Part shown: piece after piece, positions 9,221 through 18,070 of the stretch
Layout of the letters: every line of letters begins with the position of its first letter
Position numbering within the stretch: the stretch's first letter is position 1
Assembly (NCBI RefSeq): GCF_026625885.1
Contig: NZ_CP113068.1
Coordinates: 372,001-436,000, forward strand
Direction of reading: 5' to 3'
DNA length: 64,000 nt
From: Roseateles sp. SL47
GTDB lineage: Bacteria > Pseudomonadota > Gammaproteobacteria > Burkholderiales > Burkholderiaceae_C
The notes under the pieces: generated by a model
What the model saw: only the letters and a program-made list of their open reading frames with translations
What the model was told of the DNA's origin: nothing
Databases searched by the model: none
Program-made: the position numbers and the translations under genes

Positions 9221-11572
9221 TCAGGCCCGACGTCCCCGCCCGGCCGCTTTCGCCGCATACACCGCGGCATCGGCGCGGTGGATCAAGCCTTGCCAGCCAT
9301 CCACCGTGCCCAGCGCGATCCCCACGCTCGCGCCGACTTCCACTCGGTAAGGTCCCAACTCGAAGGGCCGATGCGCGACCACCAGCACTTTGTCGGCCAC
9401 CAGTTCGGCATGCCTGCGGGACTTCACGCCCATCAGCGCAATCAGGAATTCATCGCCGCCAATGCGCGCCACCAGGTCGGTGGGCCGCACCTGGCTGCGG
9501 ATGCGATCGGCAAAGGCCTTGAGCAGCGCATCGCCCACCGGATGACCGTAGGTGTCGTTGACCGGCTTGAAGCGGTCCAGGTCGATATAGAGCAGGGCCA
9601 CGCCGTTGGTGTCCTCCAACGAGTGACGGGAGACGAAGGCATCAACCCCGTGCCGGTTGGCCAAGCCGGTCAGCGGGTCACGTTCGCTGATGCGGATCAG
9701 GCTGCTCTCGCGCTGCTTGTGGACCGTGATGTCTCGCCCGACCGCCACCAGCCCGTCCTGCGTGCCATCCGGCTGGCACAGCGGGATGAAGTTCACCAGG
9801 ATGTCCCGGCGCTGCTGATTGATCTGTGTTTCCGCCTCGTAGCTCACCGTCTCTCCAGCCAGGGCTCGGGTCACCCAGGGCAGCACCTCCTCCAGTACGT
9901 CCGGCGGTATCAGTTCCTCCAGACGACGGCCGAGCAGAGCCTCACGCGGCTGCCCCATCCAGCGCTCGAAGGCGGAATTCACAAACCGATGACGGCCCTG
10001 CGCATCAATCACCGCGATGAAGTCGGGCAGCGCTTCGGCCACCGAGCTGAGCGTCTGCTGTTGGCGGCGCAACTCGGCCCGGGCCGCCACTTCCACAGAA
10101 ATGTCCCGCATGACGGAGGAAAAGCGGCCCACACGCCCCTTCTGATCGCGGTGCGCCAGCACCATGTGGGTGACCGGCACAACGCCGGACGCCAGCACCA
10201 CCGTGGTTTCGCCGAGCCAGGGGCGTCCGCTGGTCACCTGGGTCACGATCTCACGCTCGTACCGGGCCACCGTCTCGCGGGTGTTGAATTCAAGGAAGGA
10301 TCGTCGTGTCACGTCCTCGTCCGGCCCGATACCGGCCGCCTGGCGTGCGGACGGATTCATGTAGGTGATCATGCCGTGGCGGTCGACCTGCACGATGTAG
10401 TCGGGCGCGGTTTCGATGATTTCGGTGAGCACCCGCAGGGCCTCTTCCGCCGCCTTGCGCGCGGTGAGGTCGATGGACACATTAAAGACGCCCACCACCG
10501 CGCCGTCCGCATCGAGGTCCGGGATCAAATGACAGTCGGTCACTCGATCCTGCCCGCCATAGGTTTCGGCATGCTCGAACTGCTGTTCATGTCCCAGCAA
10601 GGCCGCCGCCAGCGGCGCGGCTGTGATCACCAGGGTGTCCTCGTCCAGTAGCTCGCTGCGTGTTCGTCCGATGATGGCTTCGCGGGGCAACGACAGCCGC
10701 TCACAGGCCGCCTCATTGGCGAATTGATAGCGTCCTTGCGCATCAAAGTAGGCAATGCGTACCGGCAGATGGTCGGTGATGCTGCGGATGAATTGCTCGC
10801 TGTCGGCAATGCGCTGCTCGGACGCCTGGCGCAGCGCCACCTGTTCCTGCAGCTCGCGCTCCCGCAGGGCCAGCGCCTCGGCCATTGCGTTAAACCGGCT
10901 GGCCAGCGCACCCAGCTCATTGCTGGAGGAGAAGGTGGTGCGCGCCGACAGATCGCCCGAAGCCAGTGCCTGGGTCAGGGCTTCGAGTCGCCGCAGAGGG
11001 CGAAGCACCTTGGCCGCCACCAGCAGCACCAGCAGCAGCGCCAGCACCGCCATGATGCCCAGCCCGGTCAATGCCGCCCGCATGAACATGAGCCCGGCCC
11101 GGTGCTCCAGCTCGGAGGCCTTCACCGACCAACGGAAGATGTCGTCCGTCAGGGCCTGCGTGCTGATCAGCAGCTGATCCACCATCAGGGCGCGCTTGCG
11201 CTCGGCCAGGTCACTGTCCGGCAGGTCCTGGGTAGCGACGAAGCGCTCAAACTGCTGCCCCAGCGAGCGCGTGGCCTGCCGCAGTGATTCGATCTCCAGG
11301 GCCGCCATCACGCGGGTATCCGAGGTGAGTTGTGCCTCCAGCGCCTGGCGCTTGACCTCCCACTGCAGCGCCGTGCCGCTGCTCCAGGTCCGCGCATAGT
11401 CTTGCGTCAGCGGTAGCAGCGCCACCACCTCGCGCGCCGCTGCACGGGCGCGCTCCTGGTCCCGCTCAGCCGCGTGGCGGCCCTGCGCCGCCAGCCACAC
11501 ACCATGGCCCACCACGGCCACCACCAGGACCACCAGCAGGACACTCAGCCGGAGCAGGTGGCTGATCTTCAT
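9221..11572 (-). CDS. Membrane diguanylate cyclase with HAMP, PAS and GGDEF domains
   Basis: A 783-residue sensor. TM1 is at about residues 7-29, followed by a periplasmic helical region to about 160. TM2 is near 164-190 (ALTGLGIMAVLALLLVLLV), followed by HAMP, and three PAS domains lie at about 260-375, 380-500 and 505-620. The C-terminal GGDEF domain has an intact active site (VARIGGDEFLIAL). The product-inhibition site RxxD is present just before it (RPTDLVAR), so it should make cyclic-di-GMP from GTP and be feedback-inhibited. No EAL domain is present. The gene overlaps the end of the upstream substrate-binding-protein gene by four bases (ATGA), so the two are translationally coupled. The signal sensed is unknown; capture by the binding protein is a reasonable inference. 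Confidence 0.93.
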   Translation of the reverse strand: MKISHLLRLSVLLVVLVVAVVGHGVWLAAQGRHAAERDQERARAAAREVVALLPLTQDYARTWSSGTALQWEVKRQALEAQLTSDTRVMAALEIESLRQATRSLGQQFERFVATQDLPDSDLAERKRALMVDQLLISTQALTDDIFRWSVKASELEHRAGLMFMRAALTGLGIMAVLALLLVLLVAAKVLRPLRRLEALTQALASGDLSARTTFSSSNELGALASRFNAMAEALALRERELQEQVALRQASEQRIADSEQFIRSITDHLPVRIAYFDAQGRYQFANEAACERLSLPREAIIGRTRSELLDEDTLVITAAPLAAALLGHEQQFEHAETYGGQDRVTDCHLIPDLDADGAVVGVFNVSIDLTARKAAEEALRVLTEIIETAPDYIVQVDRHGMITYMNPSARQAAGIGPDEDVTRRSFLEFNTRETVARYEREIVTQVTSGRPWLGETTVVLASGVVPVTHMVLAHRDQKGRVGRFSSVMRDISVEVAARAELRRQQQTLSSVAEALPDFIAVIDAQGRHRFVNSAFERWMGQPREALLGRRLEELIPPDVLEEVLPWVTRALAGETVSYEAETQINQQRRDILVNFIPLCQPDGTQDGLVAVGRDITVHKQRESSLIRISERDPLTGLANRHGVDAFVSRHSLEDTNGVALLYIDLDRFKPVNDTYGHPVGDALLKAFADRIRSQVRPTDLVARIGGDEFLIALMGVKSRRHAELVADKVLVVAHRPFELGPYRVEVGASVGIALGTVDGWQGLIHRADAAVYAAKAAGRGRRA

Positions 11573-12573
11573 GGCTGGCGTCCGCTGGCCACGGCCTGAG
11601 GGTTGGCCCTGCGCAGCGGCTCCACATCAATGACCGCGCTGAAATCCGGCTGCGGCCCCGGCTGCACGTGTTGCTCACGCACCGCCCAGCGACCGAGGCT
11701 TTCGAGGCCCTTGGCCAGATTGGCATCCAGATTGAGCCGGAACTGCAGGCCGGCGAAGATGCGGTCGGCCAGCTCCGGATGCAACTGCAGGCGCTGGCGC
11801 ATGGTCTCCCGGGCCTTGCGGGGTTCGCGCTGGATGTAGGCAATGGCACGGTCCAGCCCACGCAGCAGCGCGACTTCCTGATCAGTGCCCGGCTGCCCCG
11901 GCAATCGCGCGCTGACCACGGCGAAGATGGGTCGGTAACCCGAGTGATCGACCAGCACCGCTGCCGCCGGGCCCACCGCCATCAGGGCCTGGGTGGCAAA
12001 GGGCTCCCCGACCGCCACTGCGTCCAGTTGGCCCAGCGCCAGTTGGTGGGCCGCATCTTCCGGCTGTACCGGAATCTGCTTCACCGCATGGGGATCCACG
12101 TCCTGATTCAGAAGAAGCGCATCAAAGAAATATTGGCTGGCGGTCGACGGGACGATGCCCACACGCAGCCCCACCAGTTGACTCGGCGCGCTGATGGCCT
12201 TGCCATTGCGCACCACCAGGCGGAGGTCGTCCTGCGAAGAGGCAAATGCGGCCAGCATGCGCCAATTGCGCCCCCGGAATGCATTCACCGCCACCAGCAC
12301 ATCCGAGGCGGTGGCGAAGTTGGCTCGCCCCTCCTGCATCTGGCGCAGGCACCGATGCACCCCCAGGCAGTCGGCCACGATCAGGTCCAGGCCCTCATCA
12401 CGAAAGTAGCCCTGCTGCAGCGCGACGTAGAACGGCAGCGACATGGGCGCACGCGCCACCGCCATGGTGAGGCTGGCGGCGGACGCTGTGCCAAAGCCAG
12501 CCAGGCACAGGCCGATGCCCAATCGGGCACTGCGGAGCCAACCGGGCAGGTGATGGACACAAAAGATGCGCAT
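11569..12573 (-). CDS. Periplasmic substrate-binding protein, NMT1/SsuA-like
   Basis: A solute-binding protein of the NMT1/THI5/SsuA type, 334 residues from the ATG at 12573. The signal peptide ends near GTASAA; then come the typical LTMAVARAPMSLPFYVALQQ and GYFRDEGLDL, and a second lobe with LVGLRVGIVPSTASQYFFD. An upstream ATG at 12603 is possible, but 12573 places the signal peptide at the N-terminus. Normally such proteins deliver sulfonates, nitrate or pyrimidines to an ABC importer. No permease or ATPase gene is nearby. Instead the next gene, with a four-base overlap, is a membrane diguanylate cyclase, which suggests a ligand-sensing rather than a transport role. Confidence 0.85.
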   Translation of the reverse strand: MRIFCVHHLPGWLRSARLGIGLCLAGFGTASAASLTMAVARAPMSLPFYVALQQGYFRDEGLDLIVADCLGVHRCLRQMQEGRANFATASDVLVAVNAFRGRNWRMLAAFASSQDDLRLVVRNGKAISAPSQLVGLRVGIVPSTASQYFFDALLLNQDVDPHAVKQIPVQPEDAAHQLALGQLDAVAVGEPFATQALMAVGPAAAVLVDHSGYRPIFAVVSARLPGQPGTDQEVALLRGLDRAIAYIQREPRKARETMRQRLQLHPELADRIFAGLQFRLNLDANLAKGLESLGRWAVREQHVQPGPQPDFSAVIDVEPLRRANPQAVASGRQP

Positions 12574-12603
12574 GAAACCGTCGTTCTCGGAGACTCTCCC
12601 CAT

Positions 12604-13415
12604 GCTAGGGAGACGCCTGCCACTTCCCTAGTGGGCAAGTCCGTCAGTTGCTGTAGGGCGCTTCCCTACACAGATGAATCAGAAGCTGGCCCTCTCGTCG
12701 TCGTTGCAGCGTTCAGCCACGGCCGTGGCGGGCGTGACGCTGGCAGCGACAGACCGGACGCAGGTCGCCACAAGCGCGACCAGGGCTGGCTGCTGTTGGA
12801 CAGACAGTCGGTTCATTGGGGTCCGGAACGGCAAAGAGGTAGGGAGGCCCTGAGGCAAGGGGCGAATGCCTGCCAGACGACTCACCGGGACGGTTGGGGA
12901 GGCAAGCAAAAGCCGTGGATGGGAACCCGTCGAAGTGATGCAGCGAGCAAGGCGATCGCAATCCGATGCAGATGCTACGGACGTTCAACATATTGAACAA
13001 ACCGGCCGGCCTGTTCGATTGTGATGGACTCCCCGTCAGGGTGGGCCTACCCCCTCAAATGGGGGAAAAGCGGGCAGAAAGAGTGATCCAAAAACGCGGG
13101 CGATTGGCGCGCAGGCCGGGGTCAAAACCGTGTCGGGTTCCTCATCCGGCCTTGGCTGGCCCGGTCGCAACCTGTCACCCGCCCTGACAATTCCGCTCGT
13201 GAGGCGCATCACCGACCCGCGTTTCCTACAGGTTGTTTCAAAAACAGACAGCCTTGAAACAAGCGCAAGGAAGCGGATACAGACAATTCGCGACCGCGCA
13301 TGCGTCTGCGCGATGCCCTGTCTATCTGCTTTCCGTTGTTCGATTGCGCTGCGTTCCGTCCGAGTGACCAAGCTTCGGGGTTCCCGATAGCGCCCTGTGA
13401 GCCTGACCGTCAAAG
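12604..13415. other. Region of about 800 bases without a convincing gene
   Basis: I could not assign a gene here. Short open frames exist on both strands (for example 12679-12909 minus and 12966-13187 plus), but they have no recognisable domains or good ribosome sites. The stretch holds two inverted repeats: GTTCAA-N4-TTGAAC at 12983-12998, and a 9-base pair of arms at 13233-13262. It must contain the promoters for the divergent binding-protein/cyclase pair and the DUF1631 gene. From about 13200 to 13400 it is visibly less G+C-rich than the flanking genes. Confidence 0.5.
13233..13262. promoter_or_regulatory. Inverted repeat, possible operator upstream of DUF1631 gene
   Basis: Perfect 9-base arms TTGTTTCAA (13233-13241) and TTGAAACAA (13254-13262) are separated by 12 bases. 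The arm centres are 21 bases apart, two turns of B-DNA, as expected for a dimeric regulator. There is no T-tract after it, so it does not look like a terminator. It lies about 150 bases before the start at 13416. The binding protein is unknown. Confidence 0.4.
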
Positions 13416-15323
13416 ATGGATGCCGTGCCCCTGCCCTGTGATTGGATCGAAGCCTGCCGCGCTGACTTGGTGGTGGCGGCTGCGGAATGGGTGAGCGCCA
13501 CCGGAAGTGCGCTGGAGCGCGCCCAGAACCGCGCCGACAGTGTGGGCGAAGCCAACCGGCTGTTTCATGTGCAGCGGGCCCTGGACCGCTGGCAGCACAG
13601 CGCCCCCGAACGCATCGTCAACCTGCTGCTCTCCAGCATGAACGAACGCTGCAGCGAGCCCCGGTATGGCGCTGGTGGCCCGCCGATGCTGCCCAGCGAG
13701 ATGGAGCTGGTGGATGACGATGTGGTGAGCGAAAGCATCGGCATCTCGCGTCTGGTGACCGGCATCTTTTCGGTGGCGGAATGGGAGATCCGCATCGTCG
13801 AGCGGGCCCTGTCGAGCAGCGTGACCGATTTCTCGGAACGCTCCAACCCCTTCCATCCCGAAGCCATCGCCCGCACCGTGTGGAAGCTGGCGGAAGACCT
13901 GGGCCTGCATCGTGAAGAACGCGCAGCCTGCCTGCGGGTTTCGCTGGAGGCCACCACTGCATTCGCCAAAACGACTTATGCGAATCTTGGCACCTGGCTG
14001 TCCAGCCAGACCGAGGTGGGGCCGCTGGCCATCCAACGTCAGTCCGCCCTGCAACACAACATTCCGGTGGATGTGCTGGCCGGGCTCAGCGGTGAAGCGC
14101 TGGCGCTGGAGCTGGAACCGATGCACGGTCGCCCGTTCGAGGGCGGCAGCGCACCACGGGCCGGTTCGCCCAAGGCCGGAGGCGAGGTGGTGTTCACGCG
14201 GCTGATCCGCAGCACCGACGACATCCTGGCCGATGTGCGGCTCACCCATGAACTGCGCCGTGTGCTCAGCGGCCTGCAGCTGGCCGTGCTCCGCTTTGCC
14301 TTTGGCACGCCGTCGGCGCTGTATTCCGCCCAGCACGACATGTGGGAGATCAGCAGCGTGCTGGTGCAGTACGCGCTGAACCACTGCCTCAAGGACCGGG
14401 TGGTGCACGACGACTTCGTGCTCTTTGCCGACCAGACCATCCAGCGCCTGCTGCAGCTGGACGTGAGCCGGCTGCATGAGCTGGACAAGGTGCTGGTCCG
14501 CATCCGTCGATATCTGAAGGAGCGTCCGGCCGAGCTGGTGGAAAGCCGTCGCCATGCATCGATGCAGTTTGCGCGGCTGGAAGAACGCCGCCGGCAGATC
14601 CGCAGCGTCTCCATCAATCGTCACCGTGAACGGATCAATGGCGCGATTGCGTCGCAGGAGATTCCATACCGGCTGCGGCAGTTTCTGCTGGTGGACTGGG
14701 CGGAAGCGCTGGCCCATGCGGAAGTCGCCGAAGGCCCGAAGTCGCCCGCCTATGCCGAGCTGTGGGGCGCGGTGGAGCGCATGCTGCGCGCCGTGCAGAA
14801 AGACACCCTCACCGCAGACGCCAGCAGCCTGCAGGAGAAGGGGGAACTGCTCAAGCTGCTGGAGCGCGGCATTGCCTGCGTGGCGGTGCCCAGCGTCGAG
14901 AAATACGAACTTGCCGACATCCTGGATCGCTCCGGGATGATGTCGCGCGAAGGCGAGGAATGGTCCGACAGCGATGTGGGCAGCCTCGACAGCGCCCTGC
15001 CCCCACCGCCGTCCGCCCCCCGCAAGGACTTCTGGGGTGCCCAGCCCGGTGACCAGGCTTGGGCCGCCGCAGACGACACCACCGTGGGCTTCACCACCGC
15101 CATGCCGACCTCCGATGCAGAGCACTGCGTCAATGCGCTGCAGGAGGATGACCTCATCGAACTGTTCCTGGCCGGCACCTGGGTGGAAGTGCGCTTGGTC
15201 GAACTGGCCGAAGACGGGCAGATCTTCCTGTTTGAAGGCGAGACGGACGGCGGCGGTACCCATCAGCTGACACGGCGGGCGCTGTTGCGCCTGTTCCGTG
15301 AAGGTCTTGCCACCCCGATCTGA
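13416..15323 (+). CDS. DUF1631 family protein
   Basis: A 635-residue acidic cytoplasmic protein matching the DUF1631 family by its layout: an N-terminal LLSSMNERCS motif followed by EMELVDDDVVSESIGISRLV, a helical middle (VLVQYALNHCLKDR, LADQTIQRLLQLD-type segment), and a C-terminal part with LFLAGTWVEVRLVELAEDGQ resembling a PilZ-like barrel. Family members are widespread in Burkholderiales; a link to cyclic-di-GMP has been suggested from the C-terminal part, but function is unproven. The next gene starts only five bases after the stop and encodes a BTAD/AAA regulator, so the two are almost certainly cotranscribed. Confidence 0.8.
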   Translation: MDAVPLPCDWIEACRADLVVAAAEWVSATGSALERAQNRADSVGEANRLFHVQRALDRWQHSAPERIVNLLLSSMNERCSEPRYGAGGPPMLPSEMELVDDDVVSESIGISRLVTGIFSVAEWEIRIVERALSSSVTDFSERSNPFHPEAIARTVWKLAEDLGLHREERAACLRVSLEATTAFAKTTYANLGTWLSSQTEVGPLAIQRQSALQHNIPVDVLAGLSGEALALELEPMHGRPFEGGSAPRAGSPKAGGEVVFTRLIRSTDDILADVRLTHELRRVLSGLQLAVLRFAFGTPSALYSAQHDMWEISSVLVQYALNHCLKDRVVHDDFVLFADQTIQRLLQLDVSRLHELDKVLVRIRRYLKERPAELVESRRHASMQFARLEERRRQIRSVSINRHRERINGAIASQEIPYRLRQFLLVDWAEALAHAEVAEGPKSPAYAELWGAVERMLRAVQKDTLTADASSLQEKGELLKLLERGIACVAVPSVEKYELADILDRSGMMSREGEEWSDSDVGSLDSALPPPPSAPRKDFWGAQPGDQAWAAADDTTVGFTTAMPTSDAEHCVNALQEDDLIELFLAGTWVEVRLVELAEDGQIFLFEGETDGGGTHQLTRRALLRLFREGLATPI

Positions 15324-15328
15324 GGCTG

Positions 15329-17242
15329 ATGGCCATGACCCGCGACACCCCCGTCTCCGACGAGATCCTCGAACGCAGCGCCACCATCCGGCTGTTGGGC
15401 GAGGCGGAATGCCGCAGTGACGACGGCACCGTCACCCGCATCACCGATGCACGCGTGGCCACGCTGGTGGCCATGGTGGCACTGGAAGGCGGTATCCCGC
15501 GCACCCGCGCGGCCGATCTCTTCTGGCCGCAGTCCGGCAGCACGGCCCGCACCAACCTGCGGGTGCTGCTGCATCGCATCCAGAAGACCTTCGACCTCAA
15601 GCTTTTCAGCTCCGGCGACATCATCGAGCTGGCGCCTCACATCCGGGTGGACCTGCAGGCCCCGGACAGCCAGCTGGTGCTGAACTGTCTGGCGTCAGGT
15701 GCCGCCGGCTTGCGGCTGCTCTCCAGCCTGGAACTGCCGGAAGGCCTGACCGAGGCCGGCCATTGGCTGGCGGCGGCTCGTGGACAGATGGAGCAACGGC
15801 TCACCCGCAGCCTGATCGGCTGGTTCGAACGCGCCGGCGAGGCCGTGGACCTCAGCCAGTCCATGGCCTTGGCGGAAGCGTTGATCAGCCTCAATCCGCT
15901 CAGCGAAGTGGGTTATCAGGAGCTGATGAAGGCCCTGGTGGCCAAGGGCGACCGATCAGCCGCGCTGGCGGTGTTCGAGCGCTGCCGCAAGGAACTGCAG
16001 GAACACCTGGGCACACATCCCAGCCGGACCACGGTGGAGCTGCACCGACAGATCCTGCGCTCCCGCGCGGAGGGCCAGCAGCTGGGCAGTGCCGGGCGGC
16101 TGATCCAGCGTGAGGTGGAGATCGAGCAGATCACCAACGCCATCAGCAAACGGCGCATCGTCATCGTGGAAGGGCCCAGCGGCATGGGCAAGTCCGCCCT
16201 GCTGCGCCATGTGGCGCAGGAGCGTGGTGATCTCTACTGGCGCATCACCGAGCAGGACAGCAGCCGCCCCCTGGCGAGCCTGCATCGCATCACCCTGCAT
16301 CTGATCGACCGCCTGCGCGCCCACCCCGACCACCGCCCGCAGGACCTGGCGCGCGCCGAGCGCTTCCTGGAGCAATTGAACCCGACCCATGCACCGGAAC
16401 TCGGCACACCGGCCCTGACCCGTTCGCTGCTGCAATCAGCCCTCGATGTCATCCAGCTGAGCCGACCGGAACGGAACACCGCCCTCATGGTGGACGACCT
16501 GCATCTGTGTGACGACGAAAGCCTGGACGTGCTGTCCACGCTGGTCACCGAAAGCGCAGCGCTGATGCCCTGGTGCGACTTTGTGCTGGCCTACCGGCCG
16601 ATGCGGGCACGGCGCCGCCTGCGGGCCTTGTGCGAGAAGCTGGCGGCGTCTGGCCGCCTGAAGCTGGTGCAGCCGGCAGCGCTGACCAGTGCGTCGGTGC
16701 TGCGCATGCTCAACGAGGACGGGTCCGCCCTGCCGCCCCCATTGGTGGAAGAAGCCATCCGGCTGAGCGGCGGCACCCCCGCCATCCTGATGGGCTTGCT
16801 GCAGGCCTGTCAGGACCAGGGCAGCCTGGTGGGCGTGCCGACACCGGCCATGCGCTCGCTGCTGCTGCAGCGTCTGGGCTCCTGCAGCTCCACCGCCGAG
16901 GGCGTGGCGCGGCTGGCCAGTGTGGCGGGTGGCAGCTTCTCGGTGCGCATGGCCTCGGACATCACCGGGCTGTCGTCCTGGCGGGTGGCCGAGAAATGGA
17001 ATGAACTGCTGCTGGCCGGCGTGTTTGACGCCAAGGGCTTTGCGTTTCCGCTGCTGGAAACGGTGGTGTATGAGTCGGTGCCGGAAACGGTGCGGCAGTT
17101 CATGCATGGCGAGGTCGCTGCCGTGCTGGAGCGCCATGGCGCCACGGCGGCTGAACTGGCCCACCACTGGCGGATGGCCAGCGACATGGCCCGTGCGGCG
17201 GACTATGAGCGCAAGCTGACGACGGGGTCGTCGTCCGACTGA
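15329..17242 (+). CDS. BTAD/AAA ATPase transcriptional regulator
   Basis: A 637-residue protein. Residues about 10-105 resemble a winged-helix domain of the SARP/AfsR type (IRLLGEAEC, RTRAADLFWPQSGSTARTNL, VLLHRIQKTF). Residues about 110-250 are a bacterial transcriptional activation domain with TPR-like helices (SLNPLSEVGYQELMKALVAK, then GDRSAALAVFERCRKEL). An AAA-type ATPase follows with Walker A GPSGMGKSALL near residue 288 and Walker B-like TALMVDDLHLCDDE near 388. Such regulators act as ATP-controlled activators. The C-terminus is short compared with full AfsR-like proteins and no separate sensor domain is visible. ATG 15335 is an alternative start. The target genes are unknown; the adjoining DUF1631 gene is the obvious candidate partner. 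Confidence 0.85.
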   Translation: MAMTRDTPVSDEILERSATIRLLGEAECRSDDGTVTRITDARVATLVAMVALEGGIPRTRAADLFWPQSGSTARTNLRVLLHRIQKTFDLKLFSSGDIIELAPHIRVDLQAPDSQLVLNCLASGAAGLRLLSSLELPEGLTEAGHWLAAARGQMEQRLTRSLIGWFERAGEAVDLSQSMALAEALISLNPLSEVGYQELMKALVAKGDRSAALAVFERCRKELQEHLGTHPSRTTVELHRQILRSRAEGQQLGSAGRLIQREVEIEQITNAISKRRIVIVEGPSGMGKSALLRHVAQERGDLYWRITEQDSSRPLASLHRITLHLIDRLRAHPDHRPQDLARAERFLEQLNPTHAPELGTPALTRSLLQSALDVIQLSRPERNTALMVDDLHLCDDESLDVLSTLVTESAALMPWCDFVLAYRPMRARRRLRALCEKLAASGRLKLVQPAALTSASVLRMLNEDGSALPPPLVEEAIRLSGGTPAILMGLLQACQDQGSLVGVPTPAMRSLLLQRLGSCSSTAEGVARLASVAGGSFSVRMASDITGLSSWRVAEKWNELLLAGVFDAKGFAFPLLETVVYESVPETVRQFMHGEVAAVLERHGATAAELAHHWRMASDMARAADYERKLTTGSSSD

Positions 17243-17246
17243 GCCT

Positions 17247-17302
17247 GTGACCGGTCAGGCGTGACCGGTCAGGCATGTTCGGTCAGGCGTGTTCGGTCCG
17301 CC
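17247..17302. repeat. Four tandem 14-base units at a convergent gene junction
   Basis: Units: GTGACCGGTCAGGC at 17247-17260 and again at 17261-17274, ATGTTCGGTCAGGC at 17275-17288, and GTGTTCGGTCCGCC at 17289-17302. The first two are identical and the others diverge. The array begins four bases after the regulator stop and runs through the stop codon of the convergent hypothetical gene, so it codes part of that protein's C-terminus (RRTEHA). Confidence 0.8.
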
Positions 17303-17858
17303 GATCGGGGCTGGGGTCCATCGGCACCGTATCCATGAAGACCGTGTCGCGCCAGGACGGCACCATGGCGGCGGCCTGGTCCTGCGCATCCAGCGGCGTC
17401 ACCGCCGGGTTGCTCAGCGCCGCATCACCGGCGGTCAGCACCGCTTCCACCCGCGAACGGCGCTCCTGCAGGTGCCGATCCAGTTGCAGGCGCAGCACAT
17501 CCAGCGTCGGCGACTGCCGGGCCGCCTGCTCCAGCTGCTTGATGGCCACATCCAGGGTGCGCGGTGGCAGGCGGGAAAACGGGTCGTCTCCGCTGGTCGA
17601 GCAGGCGAATTCCAGCAGGACCAGATGCCCATGCTGCTCCCGCAGCGCAGGCTGGGCCTGCAAGGCCGCACGCAGGGCATCCACCCGCAGCGGCACTGCA
17701 CGGCCAGCGGGCGGCATCGGCGCCGGCTCCGCCGACGGGCGGGTCGGGGCGAACTGCCGCGTTTCCACCCCTGCGGCGGGCTTGCCGGCCAGGCCCAGCG
17801 AACGCGCAAAGGCGCGTCCGATGGTTCGGCACCACGACGTCGTCTTGGAGTCTTTCAT
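17283..17858 (-). CDS. Hypothetical protein
   Basis: A 191-residue protein from the ATG at 17858; the open frame continues upstream but reads as non-coding there. It has no membrane segment or motif I recognise. The N-terminus is basic (MKDSKTTSWCRTIGRAFARS), the middle is Pro/Ala-rich and disordered-looking, and the region of about 70-150 is likely helical (LRVDALRAALQAQPALREQH, TLDVAIKQLEQAARQSPTLD). The last codons lie inside a tandem 14-base repeat. It is convergent with the BTAD/AAA regulator and divergent from the next gene, with about 210 bases of shared upstream region. Confidence 0.55.
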   Translation of the reverse strand: MKDSKTTSWCRTIGRAFARSLGLAGKPAAGVETRQFAPTRPSAEPAPMPPAGRAVPLRVDALRAALQAQPALREQHGHLVLLEFACSTSGDDPFSRLPPRTLDVAIKQLEQAARQSPTLDVLRLQLDRHLQERRSRVEAVLTAGDAALSNPAVTPLDAQDQAAAMVPSWRDTVFMDTVPMDPSPDRRTEHA

Positions 17859-18070
17859 GGGCAGGCAGGCGTGTCGGGCAGGGAGCATCACGGGTGCCGT
17901 AAGTGTGCGTAACAACCGTTTCACCAGCGTTTCGACAGGTGTAACAGGGACATCCGGACGAACCCTGATTCGGACACGCCAGGCCCGTAACGGCGGCACC
18001 TGGCACCGGAAACGGATGTGAAACGCCTGGGCGGGATAGTGCCGGTCATTCGAATAAACAGGGCACGGAC

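Noticed and set aside
8626..9522. Open frame (298 codons) on the plus strand
   Set aside because: Runs antisense to the DUF2946 gene and the end of the diguanylate cyclase; composition is that of a shadow frame.
12679..12909. Small frame on the minus strand
   Set aside because: No ribosome site, domain or signal peptide recognised; left as part of the gene-poor region.
13410..15263. Long open frame (617 codons) on the minus strand
   Set aside because: Antisense of the DUF1631 gene. The plus frame is the recognisable protein and is followed by a closely spaced gene.
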